A stretch of DNA of 64,000 nucleotides from NCBI RefSeq assembly GCF_020535545.1, contig NZ_CP084752.1, positions 496,001 through 560,000 on the forward strand, given 5' to 3'. Of this stretch, positions 38,422-47,041 are shown one piece after another. Below the pieces are notes generated by a model. That model had not been told where the DNA came from. It ran no database searches and worked only from the letters and a program-made list of their open reading frames with translations. Position numbers and translations under genes: made by a program. This stretch comes from Roseateles sp. XES5 (GTDB taxonomy: Bacteria > Pseudomonadota > Alphaproteobacteria > Rhizobiales > Rhizobiaceae). Each line of letters starts with the position of its first letter. Position 1 is the first letter of the stretch.

Positions 38422-39330
38422 ATGGCCATGATCTCGCTCTCTCCCGAAACCAAATCCAGCCCGCTGCTTGCCGGTTATGCCGGCGGTGCCGTCACCGTGC
38501 TCATCTGGGCGCTGTGGGTCGTGGCGACGCGCCACACGGCGGCAACGCCGCTCGGCACCGTGGATATCGGCCTCATCCGCTACGGCGTGCCGGCCGTCCT
38601 GCTGGCGCCGATCTGGCTGCGCACCGGGCTCCTGCCGAAGGGCGTGCCGGTCAGGCTCATCGTCGTCATGGTGGCGGGCGCCGGAGCGCTCTTCTTCCAG
38701 ATCACAGCGGCGGCGCTGCATGTGACGCCTGCCGCACCCGGCGGCATCCTGCTCGGCGGCTCGCTGCCGCTGGCGACGGCTCTCATCGGCATGGCGCTCT
38801 TCGGCGAGCGGCCGGACCGCATGCGCCTTGCCGGCCTTGCCGCCATCGTCGCCGGCGTCGCGATCCTTCTTGGCGCCAGCATGCTGAAGAGCGGCATGAG
38901 CACGGCCGGCTTCGTGTTGCTGCCGCTCGGCGCCGCGCTCTGGGCCGGCTTCACCCATGCCTTCCGCCGCTCGGGCCTTTCCGCCCTCGAAGGGGCCGCC
39001 ATCATCGCGCTCTGGTCCTTCCTGATCCATCTCGGCCTGGCGGCCATCGTCGGCACGCATCTCGGCGCGGCCTCCCTGCCCGACCTTGCGCTGCAGGTCG
39101 CCAGCCAGGGCATCCTTTCCGGCCTCGTCGCTACCTTCGCCTATGGCACCGCCGTCCGCGCGCTCGGCGGCAGCCAGGCCGCCGCCTTCACCGCCATCAC
39201 GCCGGTGCTGGCCACCCTCGGCGGCGCGGTATTCCTCGGCGAGAGCTTCGGCCCGGCGGAAATGACGGCGGCGCTGGTCGTCGGCGCGGGCGTCGCGCTC
39301 TCCACCGGCATTCTCTCGCCGAAGCATTGA
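38422..39330 (+). CDS. EamA/DMT superfamily transporter
   Basis: 302 residues with ten membrane helices in two EamA halves (AGYAGGAVTVLIWALWVVATRHTA...; TAGFVLLPLGAALWAGFTHAF...GETFGPAEMTAAL-like GESFGPAEMTAALVVGAGVAL). The C-terminal GSQAAAFTAITPVLATLGGAVFLGE motif is typical. Because a Lrp-type regulator is divergently encoded, it may export an amino acid or other metabolite. A strong terminator follows at 39340-39374. Confidence 0.88.
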   Translation: MAMISLSPETKSSPLLAGYAGGAVTVLIWALWVVATRHTAATPLGTVDIGLIRYGVPAVLLAPIWLRTGLLPKGVPVRLIVVMVAGAGALFFQITAAALHVTPAAPGGILLGGSLPLATALIGMALFGERPDRMRLAGLAAIVAGVAILLGASMLKSGMSTAGFVLLPLGAALWAGFTHAFRRSGLSALEGAAIIALWSFLIHLGLAAIVGTHLGAASLPDLALQVASQGILSGLVATFAYGTAVRALGGSQAAAFTAITPVLATLGGAVFLGESFGPAEMTAALVVGAGVALSTGILSPKH

Positions 39331-39339
39331 ACCCAAACG

Positions 39340-39374
39340 AAGGGCGCCCGCGGCTCTCGCCGGGGCGCCCTTTT
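39340..39374 (+). terminator. Intrinsic terminator after the EamA gene
   Basis: AAGGGCGCCC (39340-39349) and GGGCGCCCTT (39363-39372) form a 10-bp stem with a GC-rich loop and TTTT after it. It lies between convergent genes, so it may also act on the choW transcript. Confidence 0.8.
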
Positions 39375-39410
39375 GCATGCCCGCTTCTCGATCAGACCCG
39401 GATGATGCAA

Positions 39411-40298
39411 TCAGCCGTGAACGATCTCGCGGTGTTTCTGCAGGCGCTGGCCGAAGGCCTGGCTGACGCGGTCGAAGATGATCGCGATGCCGACGATGGC
39501 GAGCCCGTTGAAGATGCCGAGCGTGAAATACTGGTTGGAGATCGCCTTCAGCACCGGCTGGCCGAGGCCCTGCACGCCGATCATCGAGGCGATGACCACC
39601 ATGGCGAGCGCCATCATGATCGTCTGGTTGATGCCGGCCATGATGGTGGGCAGCGCCAGCGGCATCTGCACGTTCTTCAGCTTCTGCCAGCTCGACGATC
39701 CGAAGGCGTCGGCCGCTTCCAGCACGTCCTTGTCGACGAGGCGGATGCCGAGATTGGTCAGGCGGATCATCGGCGGGATGGCGTAGATGACGACGGCGAT
39801 GAGGCCGGGGACCTTGCCGATGCCGAGCAGCATGACGACGGGGATGAGATAGACGAAGCTCGGCATGGTCTGCATCACGTCGAGCACCGGATTGACGATG
39901 TTCTGCACCCGGTCGGAGCGCGACATGAGGATGCCGATCGGAATGCCGATGACGATGGAGAGCACGGTACAGACGAAGATCATCGAGACCGTCTTCATCG
40001 TATCGTCCCACATGTCGAAATAGCCGATGAGCAGAAGCGTCACGATCGTGCCGGCGACGATCTTCCAGTTGCGGCTGGCGAACCACGCGACGAGCGCGAT
40101 GAGAACAAGCACGATCGGCCAGGGCGTCTTCGTCATGAAGCGCTCGGACCAGATGAGGAAGTGCTGCAGCGGCTCGAAAATCGATTCGATGCCGTCACCA
40201 TAGGCGCGGGTGAAGCCGCGGAACCCCTCGTCGATCGTCTTCTTGAGGTCGCGAAGCGTGTCCGCGTCCATCGTGGGAAATTTCGTGAACCATTCCAT
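39411..40298 (-). CDS. Glycine betaine/choline ABC transporter permease (ChoW/ProW-type)
   Basis: 295-residue inner-membrane permease with five or six helices. It carries the BPD transport segment ADAFGSSSWQKLKNVQMPLALPTIMAGINQTIMMALAMVVIASMIG, whose E-A-A-G-type loop contacts an ATPase. The N-terminal MEWFTKFPTMDADTLRDLKKTIDEGFRGFTRAYGDGIE is typical of ChoW/ProW. The start at 40296-40298 has GGAAGGGG. Upstream on the same strand is the binding protein. No ATP-binding subunit follows: the next gene is a convergent exporter, so the ATPase must be elsewhere if the system works. Confidence 0.88.
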   Translation of the reverse strand: MEWFTKFPTMDADTLRDLKKTIDEGFRGFTRAYGDGIESIFEPLQHFLIWSERFMTKTPWPIVLVLIALVAWFASRNWKIVAGTIVTLLLIGYFDMWDDTMKTVSMIFVCTVLSIVIGIPIGILMSRSDRVQNIVNPVLDVMQTMPSFVYLIPVVMLLGIGKVPGLIAVVIYAIPPMIRLTNLGIRLVDKDVLEAADAFGSSSWQKLKNVQMPLALPTIMAGINQTIMMALAMVVIASMIGVQGLGQPVLKAISNQYFTLGIFNGLAIVGIAIIFDRVSQAFGQRLQKHREIVHG

Positions 40299-40417
40299 AT
40301 CGATCCCCTTCCGACCCTGTCCGGTCTTGCGCCGGCTCTTCTGGTCAAACCCTGAAGCATGCCGCGGCGGCATGCGTGGCGATTTGCGTCAAAGGCAAGC
40401 GCCAAAACGAAGGCGGA

Positions 40418-40443
40418 GGGCGGCGCGCCATGGCGCGCCGCCC
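40418..40443 (-). promoter_or_regulatory. Perfect GC palindrome between the binding-protein and permease genes
   Basis: Arms GGGCGGCGCGCCA and TGGCGCGCCGCCC are adjacent and perfectly complementary (26 bp, no loop). In binding-protein transport operons such stems stop or protect the mRNA so that the periplasmic protein is made in excess. That role fits the position, 11 bp before the binding-protein stop codon ends the frame. Confidence 0.55.
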
Positions 40444-40453
40444 GATTCAGCGA

Positions 40454-41452
40454 TCAGAGAGCAGCCTTGATCTTCTCGGCGGCTTCCGGCGAGACCCAGT
40501 CCTTCCAGAGCGCTTCGTTCTCTTCCAGGAAGTGCTTGGCGCCATCGTCCCCGCTCGCCTGGTTGTCGGTCATCCAGGCCATCAGCTTGTTGACCGTGTC
40601 GTTCGACCAGGCGCGCTTGTTGAGGTAGCCCATGACGTCTTCACCGGCGCGTTCGGAGAAGCCCTTGGTCACCAGCGTCTGGACCTTATCCTTCGGCCAG
40701 TCGTTCTTCTTCGGGTCTGCGCAGTCGGCAACGGTGTTGCAACGCTTCCACTCGGCGGCGTCATAGGGAACGCCGTGCTCGAGCTTGACCATCTCGTACT
40801 TGCCGAGAAGCGCGGTCGGCGCCCAGTAGTAACCGACCCAGCCTTCCTTGCGCTCGTAGGCCTTGGCGATCGAGCCGTCGAGGCCGGCGGCCGAACCCGT
40901 GTCGACCAGCGTGAAGTTCGCCGCTTCGCCACCGTAAGCCTTGTAGAGCTGGCCGGTCACGACCGTGCCGCCCCAGCCCTGCGGGCCGTTGTGCACGGCG
41001 CCCTTGCTCTTGTCTTCCGGGTCCGGGAAGAGTTCCGGGTGCTTCAGCGCGTCGTCGATGGTCTTGATGTCGGGATGGGCGTCGGCGATGTATTTCGGGA
41101 TCCACCAGCCCTGGACGGCGGCGTCGGACAGCGCGACGGCCGCGCCGATCAGCTTGCCTTCCTCGATGCCGCGGTTGACGACGTCGGGCAGAAGGTCGAC
41201 CCAGCCTTCCGGCGCAAGATCCGGCTCGCCCTTCTCGATCATCGAGGTGATGGTCGGAACCGTGTCGCCGACGATGACTTCGGCGTTGCAGCCATAGCCT
41301 TCGGTCAGGATGAACTTGTCGAGCGCGGCGAGAACCTCGGCGCTCTGCCAGTTCATGCTGGCGATCGTCACGTCGCCGCATTCGGCGCGCGCCGCGCCCG
41401 TCATGGCCAGCAGGCCGGCGACGAGGCAGGTGGAAGCAAGAAGATGTTTCAT
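40454..41452 (-). CDS. Glycine betaine/choline ABC transporter substrate-binding protein (OpuAC family)
   Basis: 332 residues with a signal peptide (MKHLLASTCLVAGLLAMTGAARA, cleavage about residue 23). The mature OpuAC domain starts ECGDVTIASMNWQSAEVLAALDKFILTEGYGC. GWVDLLPDVVNRGIEEGKLIG, GWWIPKYIADAHPDIKTI, EGWVGYYWAPTALLGKYEMVKLEHG and the paired cysteines in KRCNTVADCADPKKNDWPKD are typical of the ChoX/ProX group. Trp and Tyr residues in these segments usually form the quaternary-amine cage. It binds choline, betaine or related osmolytes in the periplasm. Confidence 0.88.
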   Translation of the reverse strand: MKHLLASTCLVAGLLAMTGAARAECGDVTIASMNWQSAEVLAALDKFILTEGYGCNAEVIVGDTVPTITSMIEKGEPDLAPEGWVDLLPDVVNRGIEEGKLIGAAVALSDAAVQGWWIPKYIADAHPDIKTIDDALKHPELFPDPEDKSKGAVHNGPQGWGGTVVTGQLYKAYGGEAANFTLVDTGSAAGLDGSIAKAYERKEGWVGYYWAPTALLGKYEMVKLEHGVPYDAAEWKRCNTVADCADPKKNDWPKDKVQTLVTKGFSERAGEDVMGYLNKRAWSNDTVNKLMAWMTDNQASGDDGAKHFLEENEALWKDWVSPEAAEKIKAAL

Positions 41453-41801
41453 ATCCGTTCCCTCATTTTCGACGGTGTCATTGTGCTCGTTCGAGCCCCG
41501 CTGCACCGTCGCCGCCGGGCCCGTGATCCTGCGCGGACCGTTCTCGGACAGGCCTTGAGGAGGCCCTGATGGTCCGCGATACCGCACCCTCGACTTTTGC
41601 AGCTACGGGGGTGCATGCCGGTACGAATGCGTCTGCCATTGACCTCAATGCGTCATGGATCGACAAAAGCGCACGACAGTCCCGACTTTGTCCAAGCCGG
41701 GGATCGCGCTGGCAATGGTATGATACAATTCAGCTTTTTCAAACCGCAAAACGAAAAGGCCGGCGTAAGCCGGCCTTTCATCATTGCGACATCGGGTCTT
41801 T
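41453..41801. other. Intergenic region upstream of the binding-protein gene
   Basis: About 350 bp. The left part is the leader and promoter of the osmolyte binding-protein operon. The right end holds the terminator of the L,D-transpeptidase gene. No gene is supported. Confidence 0.5.
41755..41778 (-). terminator. Intrinsic terminator of the L,D-transpeptidase gene
   Basis: Perfect arms AAAGGCCGGC and GCCGGCCTTT with a GTAA loop; on the minus strand a TTCGTTTTG stretch follows. It lies 23 bp after the stop codon. Confidence 0.8.
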
Positions 41802-42431
41802 TCAGGCCGTGCGGCGTCCCTGGATGACATGCACGCGCCCGCCGACCTTCACGCGTTCGTAGAGGTCGATGACGTCGTGGTTGAGCATGCGCACGCAGCC
41901 GCTCGACATGGCCTCGCCGATGGACCACGGCTGGTTCGTGCCGTGAATGCGGAACATGGTGTCGTTGCCGTTCTGGTAGAGATAGATGGCGCGCGCGCCG
42001 AGCGGATTGTGAAGACCGCCCGGCAGGCCGCCGGCATATTTCAGGTTCTTCTTGGGGTCGCGGCGGATCATGTTGGGCGTCGGCGTCCAGCTCGGCCATT
42101 CCGCCTTGCGGCCGATATAGGCGCTGCCGGCCAGCGAATAGCCCTGCCGGCCGACGCCGATGCCGTAGCGCATCGCCCGGCCGTTGCCGAGCACGTAGTA
42201 GAGCCGGCGCGCCGGCGTGTCGACGACGACGGTGCCCGCCGCATGGACCGTCTCATAGGCAACTTCCTGGCGGCGCAGCTCCGGCTTGATCTTGTCGAGG
42301 GGCATGGCCTTCAGCGGATGCGCCTCGTCCAGCCGGTCGCCGTAGTTGGCGCGGTCGCTGGTGCCGTTGGTGGCGCAGCCTGCGAGCAATGCAGACGCGC
42401 CGAGCAGGAATCCGCGGCGGGAAATCGACAT
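41802..42431 (-). CDS. L,D-transpeptidase (YkuD family), lipoprotein-like
   Basis: 209 residues. The N-terminus MSISRRGFLLGASALLAGC combines a twin-arginine-like RRGFL with a lipobox (LLAGC, Cys19), so it is probably anchored to a membrane. The YkuD domain is about residues 60-205, with catalytic HGTNQPWSIGEAMSSGCVRM: His163, Ser178 and Cys179 within the HX-SxGCxRM motif. It would form 3-3 peptidoglycan cross-links or attach outer-membrane proteins to peptidoglycan, as in rhizobia. The second tandem repeat array lies immediately upstream of its start. Confidence 0.9.
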   Translation of the reverse strand: MSISRRGFLLGASALLAGCATNGTSDRANYGDRLDEAHPLKAMPLDKIKPELRRQEVAYETVHAAGTVVVDTPARRLYYVLGNGRAMRYGIGVGRQGYSLAGSAYIGRKAEWPSWTPTPNMIRRDPKKNLKYAGGLPGGLHNPLGARAIYLYQNGNDTMFRIHGTNQPWSIGEAMSSGCVRMLNHDVIDLYERVKVGGRVHVIQGRRTA

Positions 42432-42598
42432 GGTTAAAGCCCCTTGAATATCTCGTTCTCAAGGCCGGAAATTATGCATTTATGGTTAATCGAGGGTTAA
42501 AGAGCGCGCGAGGGTTGCAGGCGGCGTTAAGGTCGATGGCGGGAAAATGGCGGGCGGCATGCGGGAGCGCCCGACGCGCTGGGCCTGGTTTCCGTGCA

Positions 42599-43494
42599 GA
42601 CGTGAGCGCAGGAGACTCGGTTCATCGGAGGCAAACACGTCCTCTCACCGCGCGGACGCGCGGTGGCTGGATGCCGGATCAGGTCCGGCATGACGGAGGA
42701 GAGGTTTGTGGGAAAATCAAACGGTGTGCCGGCTGCGCAGCGGAATGTTTTGCATTTCCACCGGAGCCGAAACCGCTACAGCAAGCTCAGCCCAAGCCTT
42801 CCTCGCCTCTCCCTCTCCTCCGTCATGCCGGACGTGATCCGGCATCCAGCGCGCTCGCGTCCGCGAGCGCAGGAGACTCCGCTCACCAGCGGCAAACACA
42901 TTCTTTCACCGCGCGGACGCGCGGTGGCTGGATGCCGGATCAGGTCCGGCATGACGGAGGAGAGGTTTGCGGGAAAATCAAACGGCGTACCGGCAGCGCG
43001 GCGGGATGCTTCACATTTTCCACCGGAGCCGAAACCGCTACAGCAAGCTCGACCTAAACCTTCCTCGCCTCTCCCTCTCCTCCGTCATGCCGGACGTGAT
43101 CCGGCATCCAGCGCGCTCGTGTCCGCGAGCGCAGGAGACTCCGTTCACCAGCGGCAAACACGTCCTCTCACCGCGCGGACGCGCGGTGGCTGGATGCCGG
43201 ATCAAGTCCGGCAGGACGGAGGAGAGGTTTGTGGGAAAATCAAACGGTGTGCCGGCTGCGCAGCGGAATGTTTCGCATTTCCACCGTAGCCGAAACCGCT
43301 ACAGCAAGCTCAGCCCAAGCCTCTCTCGCCTCTCCCACTCCTCCGTCATGCCGGACCCGATCCGGCATCCAGCGCGCTCGCGTCCGCGAGCGCAGGAGAC
43401 TCCGTTCACCAGCGGCAAACACGTCCTCTCACCGCGCGGACGCGCGGTGGCTGGATGCCGGATCAAGTCCGGCATGACGGAGGAGAGGTTTGTG
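42599..43494. repeat. Tandem array 2 of about 262-bp composite palindromic units (about 3.4 copies)
   Basis: The string CGTCATGCCGGA recurs at 42821, 43083 and 43344 (periods 262 and 261). The CACCGCGCGGACGCGCGGTG stem recurs four times. Each full unit has a left arm CCTCCGTCATGCCGGAC..., a stem GCGCTCGCGTCCGCGAGCGC, a unique stretch (AGGAGACTCCG...), the CACCGCGCGG stem, and a right arm GCTGGATGCC...GGCATGACGGAGG that is the reverse complement of the left arm. A spacer of about 115 bp beginning AGAGGTTTGTGGGAAAATC separates units. The left-most copy lacks its left arm. It is related to array 1. Open frames here are not genes. Confidence 0.92.
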
Positions 43495-43625
43495 CTTGCA
43501 AATGGCGACGGCGTGAATTGCGGTGCGATGGCGTCGTTCGGCGGCCATACTTGTTTCATGGCCTCGGCGGAGGGCAATGAGCTCTATTCGCTATTCGCTA
43601 CTCCCTCCCCACGAAGCCCCCCCAA

Positions 43626-43656
43626 ACCAAAAGGGCCTGCCCTCCGGCAAGCCCCC
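43626..43656 (-). terminator. Terminator after etfQO
   Basis: On the minus strand GGGGGCTTGCC and GGCAGGCCC pair around GGAG and are followed by TTTTGG, six or more bases after the etfQO stop codon. Confidence 0.65.
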
Positions 43657-43662
43657 TTGTCA

Positions 43663-45330
43663 TCACATGTTCGGATAGACCGGCCCTTCGCCCCCTTGGG
43701 GCGGCACCCAGACGATGTTCTGCGTGGGGTCCTTGATGTCGCAGGTCTTGCAGTGCACGCAGTTCTGGGCATTGATCTGCAGGCGGTCGCTGCCGTCGTC
43801 GTTCTTGACGAACTCATACACGCCGGCCGGGCAGTAGCGGCTCTCGGGGCCGGCAAAGCGCGCCAGATTGGTGGCCACGGGCACGCTGGCGTTCTTCAGC
43901 GTCAGGTGCGCCGGCTGGTTTTCCTCGTGGTTGGTGTTGGAGATGAACACCGAGGAGAGTCGGTCGAAGGTCAGCTTGCCATCGGGCTTGGGATAGTCGA
44001 TGGGCTGGTGCTTTGCCGCCGGTTCCAGGCTCTGCGCATCGGTCTTGCCATGCTTCAGCGTGCCGAAGAAGGAAAAGCCGAACAGCGTGTTCGTCCACAT
44101 GTCGAGACCGCCGAGCGCGACGCCGATAGCCGTGCCGAACTTCGACCACAGCGGCTTGACGTTGCGCACCTTCTTCAGGTCCGAACCGATGGCGCTGTCG
44201 CGCCAGCCCTGTTCGATCTCGATCGGCTCGTCATTGGCCCGGCCGTTGGCAATGGCGTCCGCCAGCTTTTCCGCGGCGAGCATGCCCGACAGAACCGCAT
44301 TGTGGCTGCCCTTGATGCGGGGAACGTTGACGAAGCCGGCCGAGCAGCCGATCAGCGCGCCGCCCGGGAAGGACAGCTTCGGCACCGACTGGTAGCCGCC
44401 CTCGGTGATGGCGCGTGCGCCATAGGAAAGGCGCTTGCCACCCTCGAAGGTGCCCCTGATGGCAGGATGCGTCTTGAAGCGCTGGAATTCTTCGAAGGGG
44501 AAGAGATAGGGGTTCTTGTAGTTGAGATGCACCACGAAGCCGACGGCGACGAGGTTGTCTTCGAGGTGATAAAGGAACGAACCGCCGCCGGTCTTCATGC
44601 CGAGCGGCCAGCCGAAGGAGTGCTGCACGAGGCCGGGCTTGTGGTGTTCCGGCTTGACCTGCCAGAGTTCCTTGAGGCCGATGCCGAATTTCTGGGGCTC
44701 GCGGTCCTTCTGGAGATCGAATTTCTTGATGAGCTGCTTGGCGAGTGAGCCGCGCACGCCCTCGGAGATCAGCGTGTATTTGCCGAGCAGCGCCATGCCG
44801 CGCGTATAGTTCGGGCCGGGCTCGCCATTGCGCTCGATGCCCATGTCGCCGGTCGCAACACCGATGACCGCGCCCTCGTCGTTATAGAGCACTTCGGAGG
44901 CGGCAAAGCCGGGATAGATCTCGACGCCGAGCTCTTCCGCCTTGGTGGCGAGCCACCGACAGACATTGCCGAGCGAGACGATGTAGTTGCCGTGGTTGTT
45001 CATCAGCGGCGGCATGAAGGCGTTGGGCAGGCGGATGGAGCCGGCCGGGCCGAGCAGCAGGAAGTGGTCGTCCTTGACCTCGGTCTTGAACGGATGGCTG
45101 TCGTCCTCGCGCCAGTCGGGCAGGAGGCGGTCGATGCCGATGGGATCGACGACGGCGCCGGAGAGGATATGCGCGCCGACTTCCGAGCCCTTTTCCAGCA
45201 CGACGACCGTCAGGTCAGGATTGACCTGTTTCAGCCGGATCGCGGCCGAAAGGCCGGCCGGTCCCGCACCGACGATCACAACGTCGAATTCCATGCTCTC
45301 GCGTTCGGGGAGTTCCATTTGTTCGCTCAT
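43663..45330 (-). CDS. Electron transfer flavoprotein-ubiquinone oxidoreductase (ETF-QO)
   Basis: 555 residues. It accepts electrons from ETF (reduced by acyl-CoA dehydrogenases such as the glutaryl-CoA dehydrogenase in this window) and passes them to ubiquinone. FAD-binding GAGPAG is at residues 21-26. The middle has VLEKGSEVGAHILSGAVVDP and GGALIGCSAGFVNVPRIKGSHNA. The C-terminal 4Fe-4S domain carries YCPAGVYEF and NCVHCKTCDIKDP. The start at 45330 precedes MSEQMELPERESMEFDVVIVG. Oddity: the last 115 codons (43690-44040) use CTG/GTG/CCC/ACC-rich codons unlike the rest of the gene. A MerR-type operator-like site lies upstream. Confidence 0.94.
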   Translation of the reverse strand: MSEQMELPERESMEFDVVIVGAGPAGLSAAIRLKQVNPDLTVVVLEKGSEVGAHILSGAVVDPIGIDRLLPDWREDDSHPFKTEVKDDHFLLLGPAGSIRLPNAFMPPLMNNHGNYIVSLGNVCRWLATKAEELGVEIYPGFAASEVLYNDEGAVIGVATGDMGIERNGEPGPNYTRGMALLGKYTLISEGVRGSLAKQLIKKFDLQKDREPQKFGIGLKELWQVKPEHHKPGLVQHSFGWPLGMKTGGGSFLYHLEDNLVAVGFVVHLNYKNPYLFPFEEFQRFKTHPAIRGTFEGGKRLSYGARAITEGGYQSVPKLSFPGGALIGCSAGFVNVPRIKGSHNAVLSGMLAAEKLADAIANGRANDEPIEIEQGWRDSAIGSDLKKVRNVKPLWSKFGTAIGVALGGLDMWTNTLFGFSFFGTLKHGKTDAQSLEPAAKHQPIDYPKPDGKLTFDRLSSVFISNTNHEENQPAHLTLKNASVPVATNLARFAGPESRYCPAGVYEFVKNDDGSDRLQINAQNCVHCKTCDIKDPTQNIVWVPPQGGEGPVYPNM

Positions 45331-45477
45331 TCTTCTCTCCACCCCGCAACCCCTCAAAAGCCGCGGAAAGTCCCTCAGGTCGACCTGTCATGACAAATAC
45401 CGGAAATCTTGTCGAGCCGTTCTGCGACAGACTTTCCCCGCTTTTGCGCATGACCTCATGATAGGTTCGCGAGTTTA

Positions 45478-45499
45478 TTGACTTTAACGTAAACGTCAA
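45478..45499. promoter_or_regulatory. Candidate LiuR-like (MerR-family) operator upstream of etfQO
   Basis: The string TTAACGTAAACGTCAA (45484-45499), with a partly symmetric TTGAC on its left, resembles sites of LiuR-type MerR regulators that control branched-chain and acyl-CoA catabolic genes, including electron-transfer functions, in many proteobacteria. It lies between divergent etfQO and an FAD oxidoreductase gene. No regulator gene is visible, so this is only a motif match by eye. Confidence 0.35.
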
Positions 45500-45613
45500 C
45501 CGACTGCTGGACGCCTGCCCGGCGATTGTCGGGATGCCCTTCGGCTGCTTGCTTGATTCCGGCTGCGGCCGGGACTACCCATTGCTGCGAGCCAACCGGA
45601 GAGACCCAACCCG

Positions 45614-47017
45614 ATGTCCGAGATTATCCGATCGCTGCAGCGCGACTTGAACGATTTCGGCGATGAACTCCACCTTGTCGGAAGCGAGCGGCTGGGCGAG
45701 CGGCACCCCGGCGAGCATCCCGACAATTTCGGCGCCGGCGCCATGGCGCAGCCCGCAACGCCCGAGGCGGCCGCCGCCGTGGTGCGCTGGTGCGTGGAAA
45801 ACGGCGTGCCGGTCGTGCCGCAGGGCGGGCGCACCGGCCTCGTCGGCGGCGGCGTCAGCCGGCCGGGCGAGCTCATTGTCTCCACCGCGAAGCTCAACCG
45901 CATCGAGGCGATCGATCCCCTCGCCCGCACCGCCACCGTCGGCGCCGGCGTGACCCTGCAGGCCTTGCAGGAGGCGGCGGCGGAATTCGGCCTTGCGCCC
46001 GGCATCGACCTTGCCGCCCGCGGCAGCGCCACCATCGGCGGCATGATCGCCACCAATGCCGGAGGGATTCTGGCCTTCCGCAACGGCGTGATGCGCCATC
46101 AGGTGCTCGGCATCGAGGCCGTGCTGCCGGACGGGAGCCTGTTCAGCGACCTGACGCAGGTGCTGAAGGTCAGCGCCGGCCCGGATATCAAGCAGCTTCT
46201 CATCGGCTCGGAGGGCGCCTATGGCTTCGTCACCCGCGCCGTGCTGAAGCTGGAAAACGTCACTGCGATGCGCGCCACCGCGCTTGTGGGCGTGCCGAGC
46301 GCCGCCACCGCGCTCGCCCTCGTCGCCCATATCCGCGCCCGGCCCGCCCTGCAGCTCGAAGGCGCGGAACTGATGTGGGCCGGCTATTTCCGCGACAGCG
46401 CCCGCGAGCGCGGCTTCGATCTCGACTGGCTGGACGGCGAGACGCCCGCCGTTCTCCTGATGGAGGTTTCCGCCGCCAGCGAGGAAGAGGCGCGCACGGC
46501 GCTGGAGGACGGGCTTGCCGAATGCTGGGAAGCCCAGGCGCTGACCAGCGGCATCGTCGCCGCCTCGCTCGACCAGGCCCGCCGCTTCTGGGCGCTGCGG
46601 GAGGAAAGCGACTTCATCTATCGCCTGCATCCGGCCGCCCCCTCCTTCGACGTCTCCGTGCCTTCGGGCGCGCTCGACGCCTATGTCGCGGATCTCGGCG
46701 CGCGGCTGAGGAGCATCGATCCGGGCTTCGACGCCTATGTCTACGGCCATATCGCCGACGGCAACCTGCATATTTCCGTTTTCGGCGACGGCGCGGCGGC
46801 AGCCGCCATGAAGGCGCCCATCGAGGACGCGGTCTATGGCGGCGTTGCGGACTGCGGCGGCAGCTTTTCCGCCGAGCACGGCGTCGGGCTGGAGAAACGC
46901 CGGGCTTACCTGACCTACGGCAACCCCGCCCGCCGGGCGGCGGCGCAGGCGATCAAGGCCGCGCTCGACCCGCGCAACCTGTTCAACCCGGGCAAGGTGC
47001 CCTTCCGGGCCGACTGA
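45614..47017 (+). CDS. FAD-binding oxidoreductase, D-2-hydroxyacid dehydrogenase/GlcD-like
   Basis: 467 residues of the vanillyl-alcohol-oxidase/PCMH fold. The N-terminal FAD-binding domain has PVVPQGGRTGLVGGGV, ATVGAGVTLQALQEAA and GSATIGGMIATNAGG. The C-terminal FAD-oxidase C domain has HIADGNLHISVFG (about residue 375-387; His and Asp of the H-x-x-D-G-N-x-H type) and SFSAEHGVGLEKR. It probably oxidises a 2-hydroxyacid such as D-2-hydroxyglutarate or D-lactate and feeds ETF or quinone. Being divergent from ETF-QO supports an electron-transfer link. The next gene is 24 bp downstream. Confidence 0.87.
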   Translation: MSEIIRSLQRDLNDFGDELHLVGSERLGERHPGEHPDNFGAGAMAQPATPEAAAAVVRWCVENGVPVVPQGGRTGLVGGGVSRPGELIVSTAKLNRIEAIDPLARTATVGAGVTLQALQEAAAEFGLAPGIDLAARGSATIGGMIATNAGGILAFRNGVMRHQVLGIEAVLPDGSLFSDLTQVLKVSAGPDIKQLLIGSEGAYGFVTRAVLKLENVTAMRATALVGVPSAATALALVAHIRARPALQLEGAELMWAGYFRDSARERGFDLDWLDGETPAVLLMEVSAASEEEARTALEDGLAECWEAQALTSGIVAASLDQARRFWALREESDFIYRLHPAAPSFDVSVPSGALDAYVADLGARLRSIDPGFDAYVYGHIADGNLHISVFGDGAAAAAMKAPIEDAVYGGVADCGGSFSAEHGVGLEKRRAYLTYGNPARRAAAQAIKAALDPRNLFNPGKVPFRAD

Positions 47018-47041
47018 GCCCGCACATTTGAGGATATCGTC

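Noticed and set aside
42389..43577. Several overlapping open frames in the 42.4-43.6 kb region
   Set aside because: They are produced by the repeat array: the same peptide is repeated every 87 residues on both strands with no promoter or RBS.
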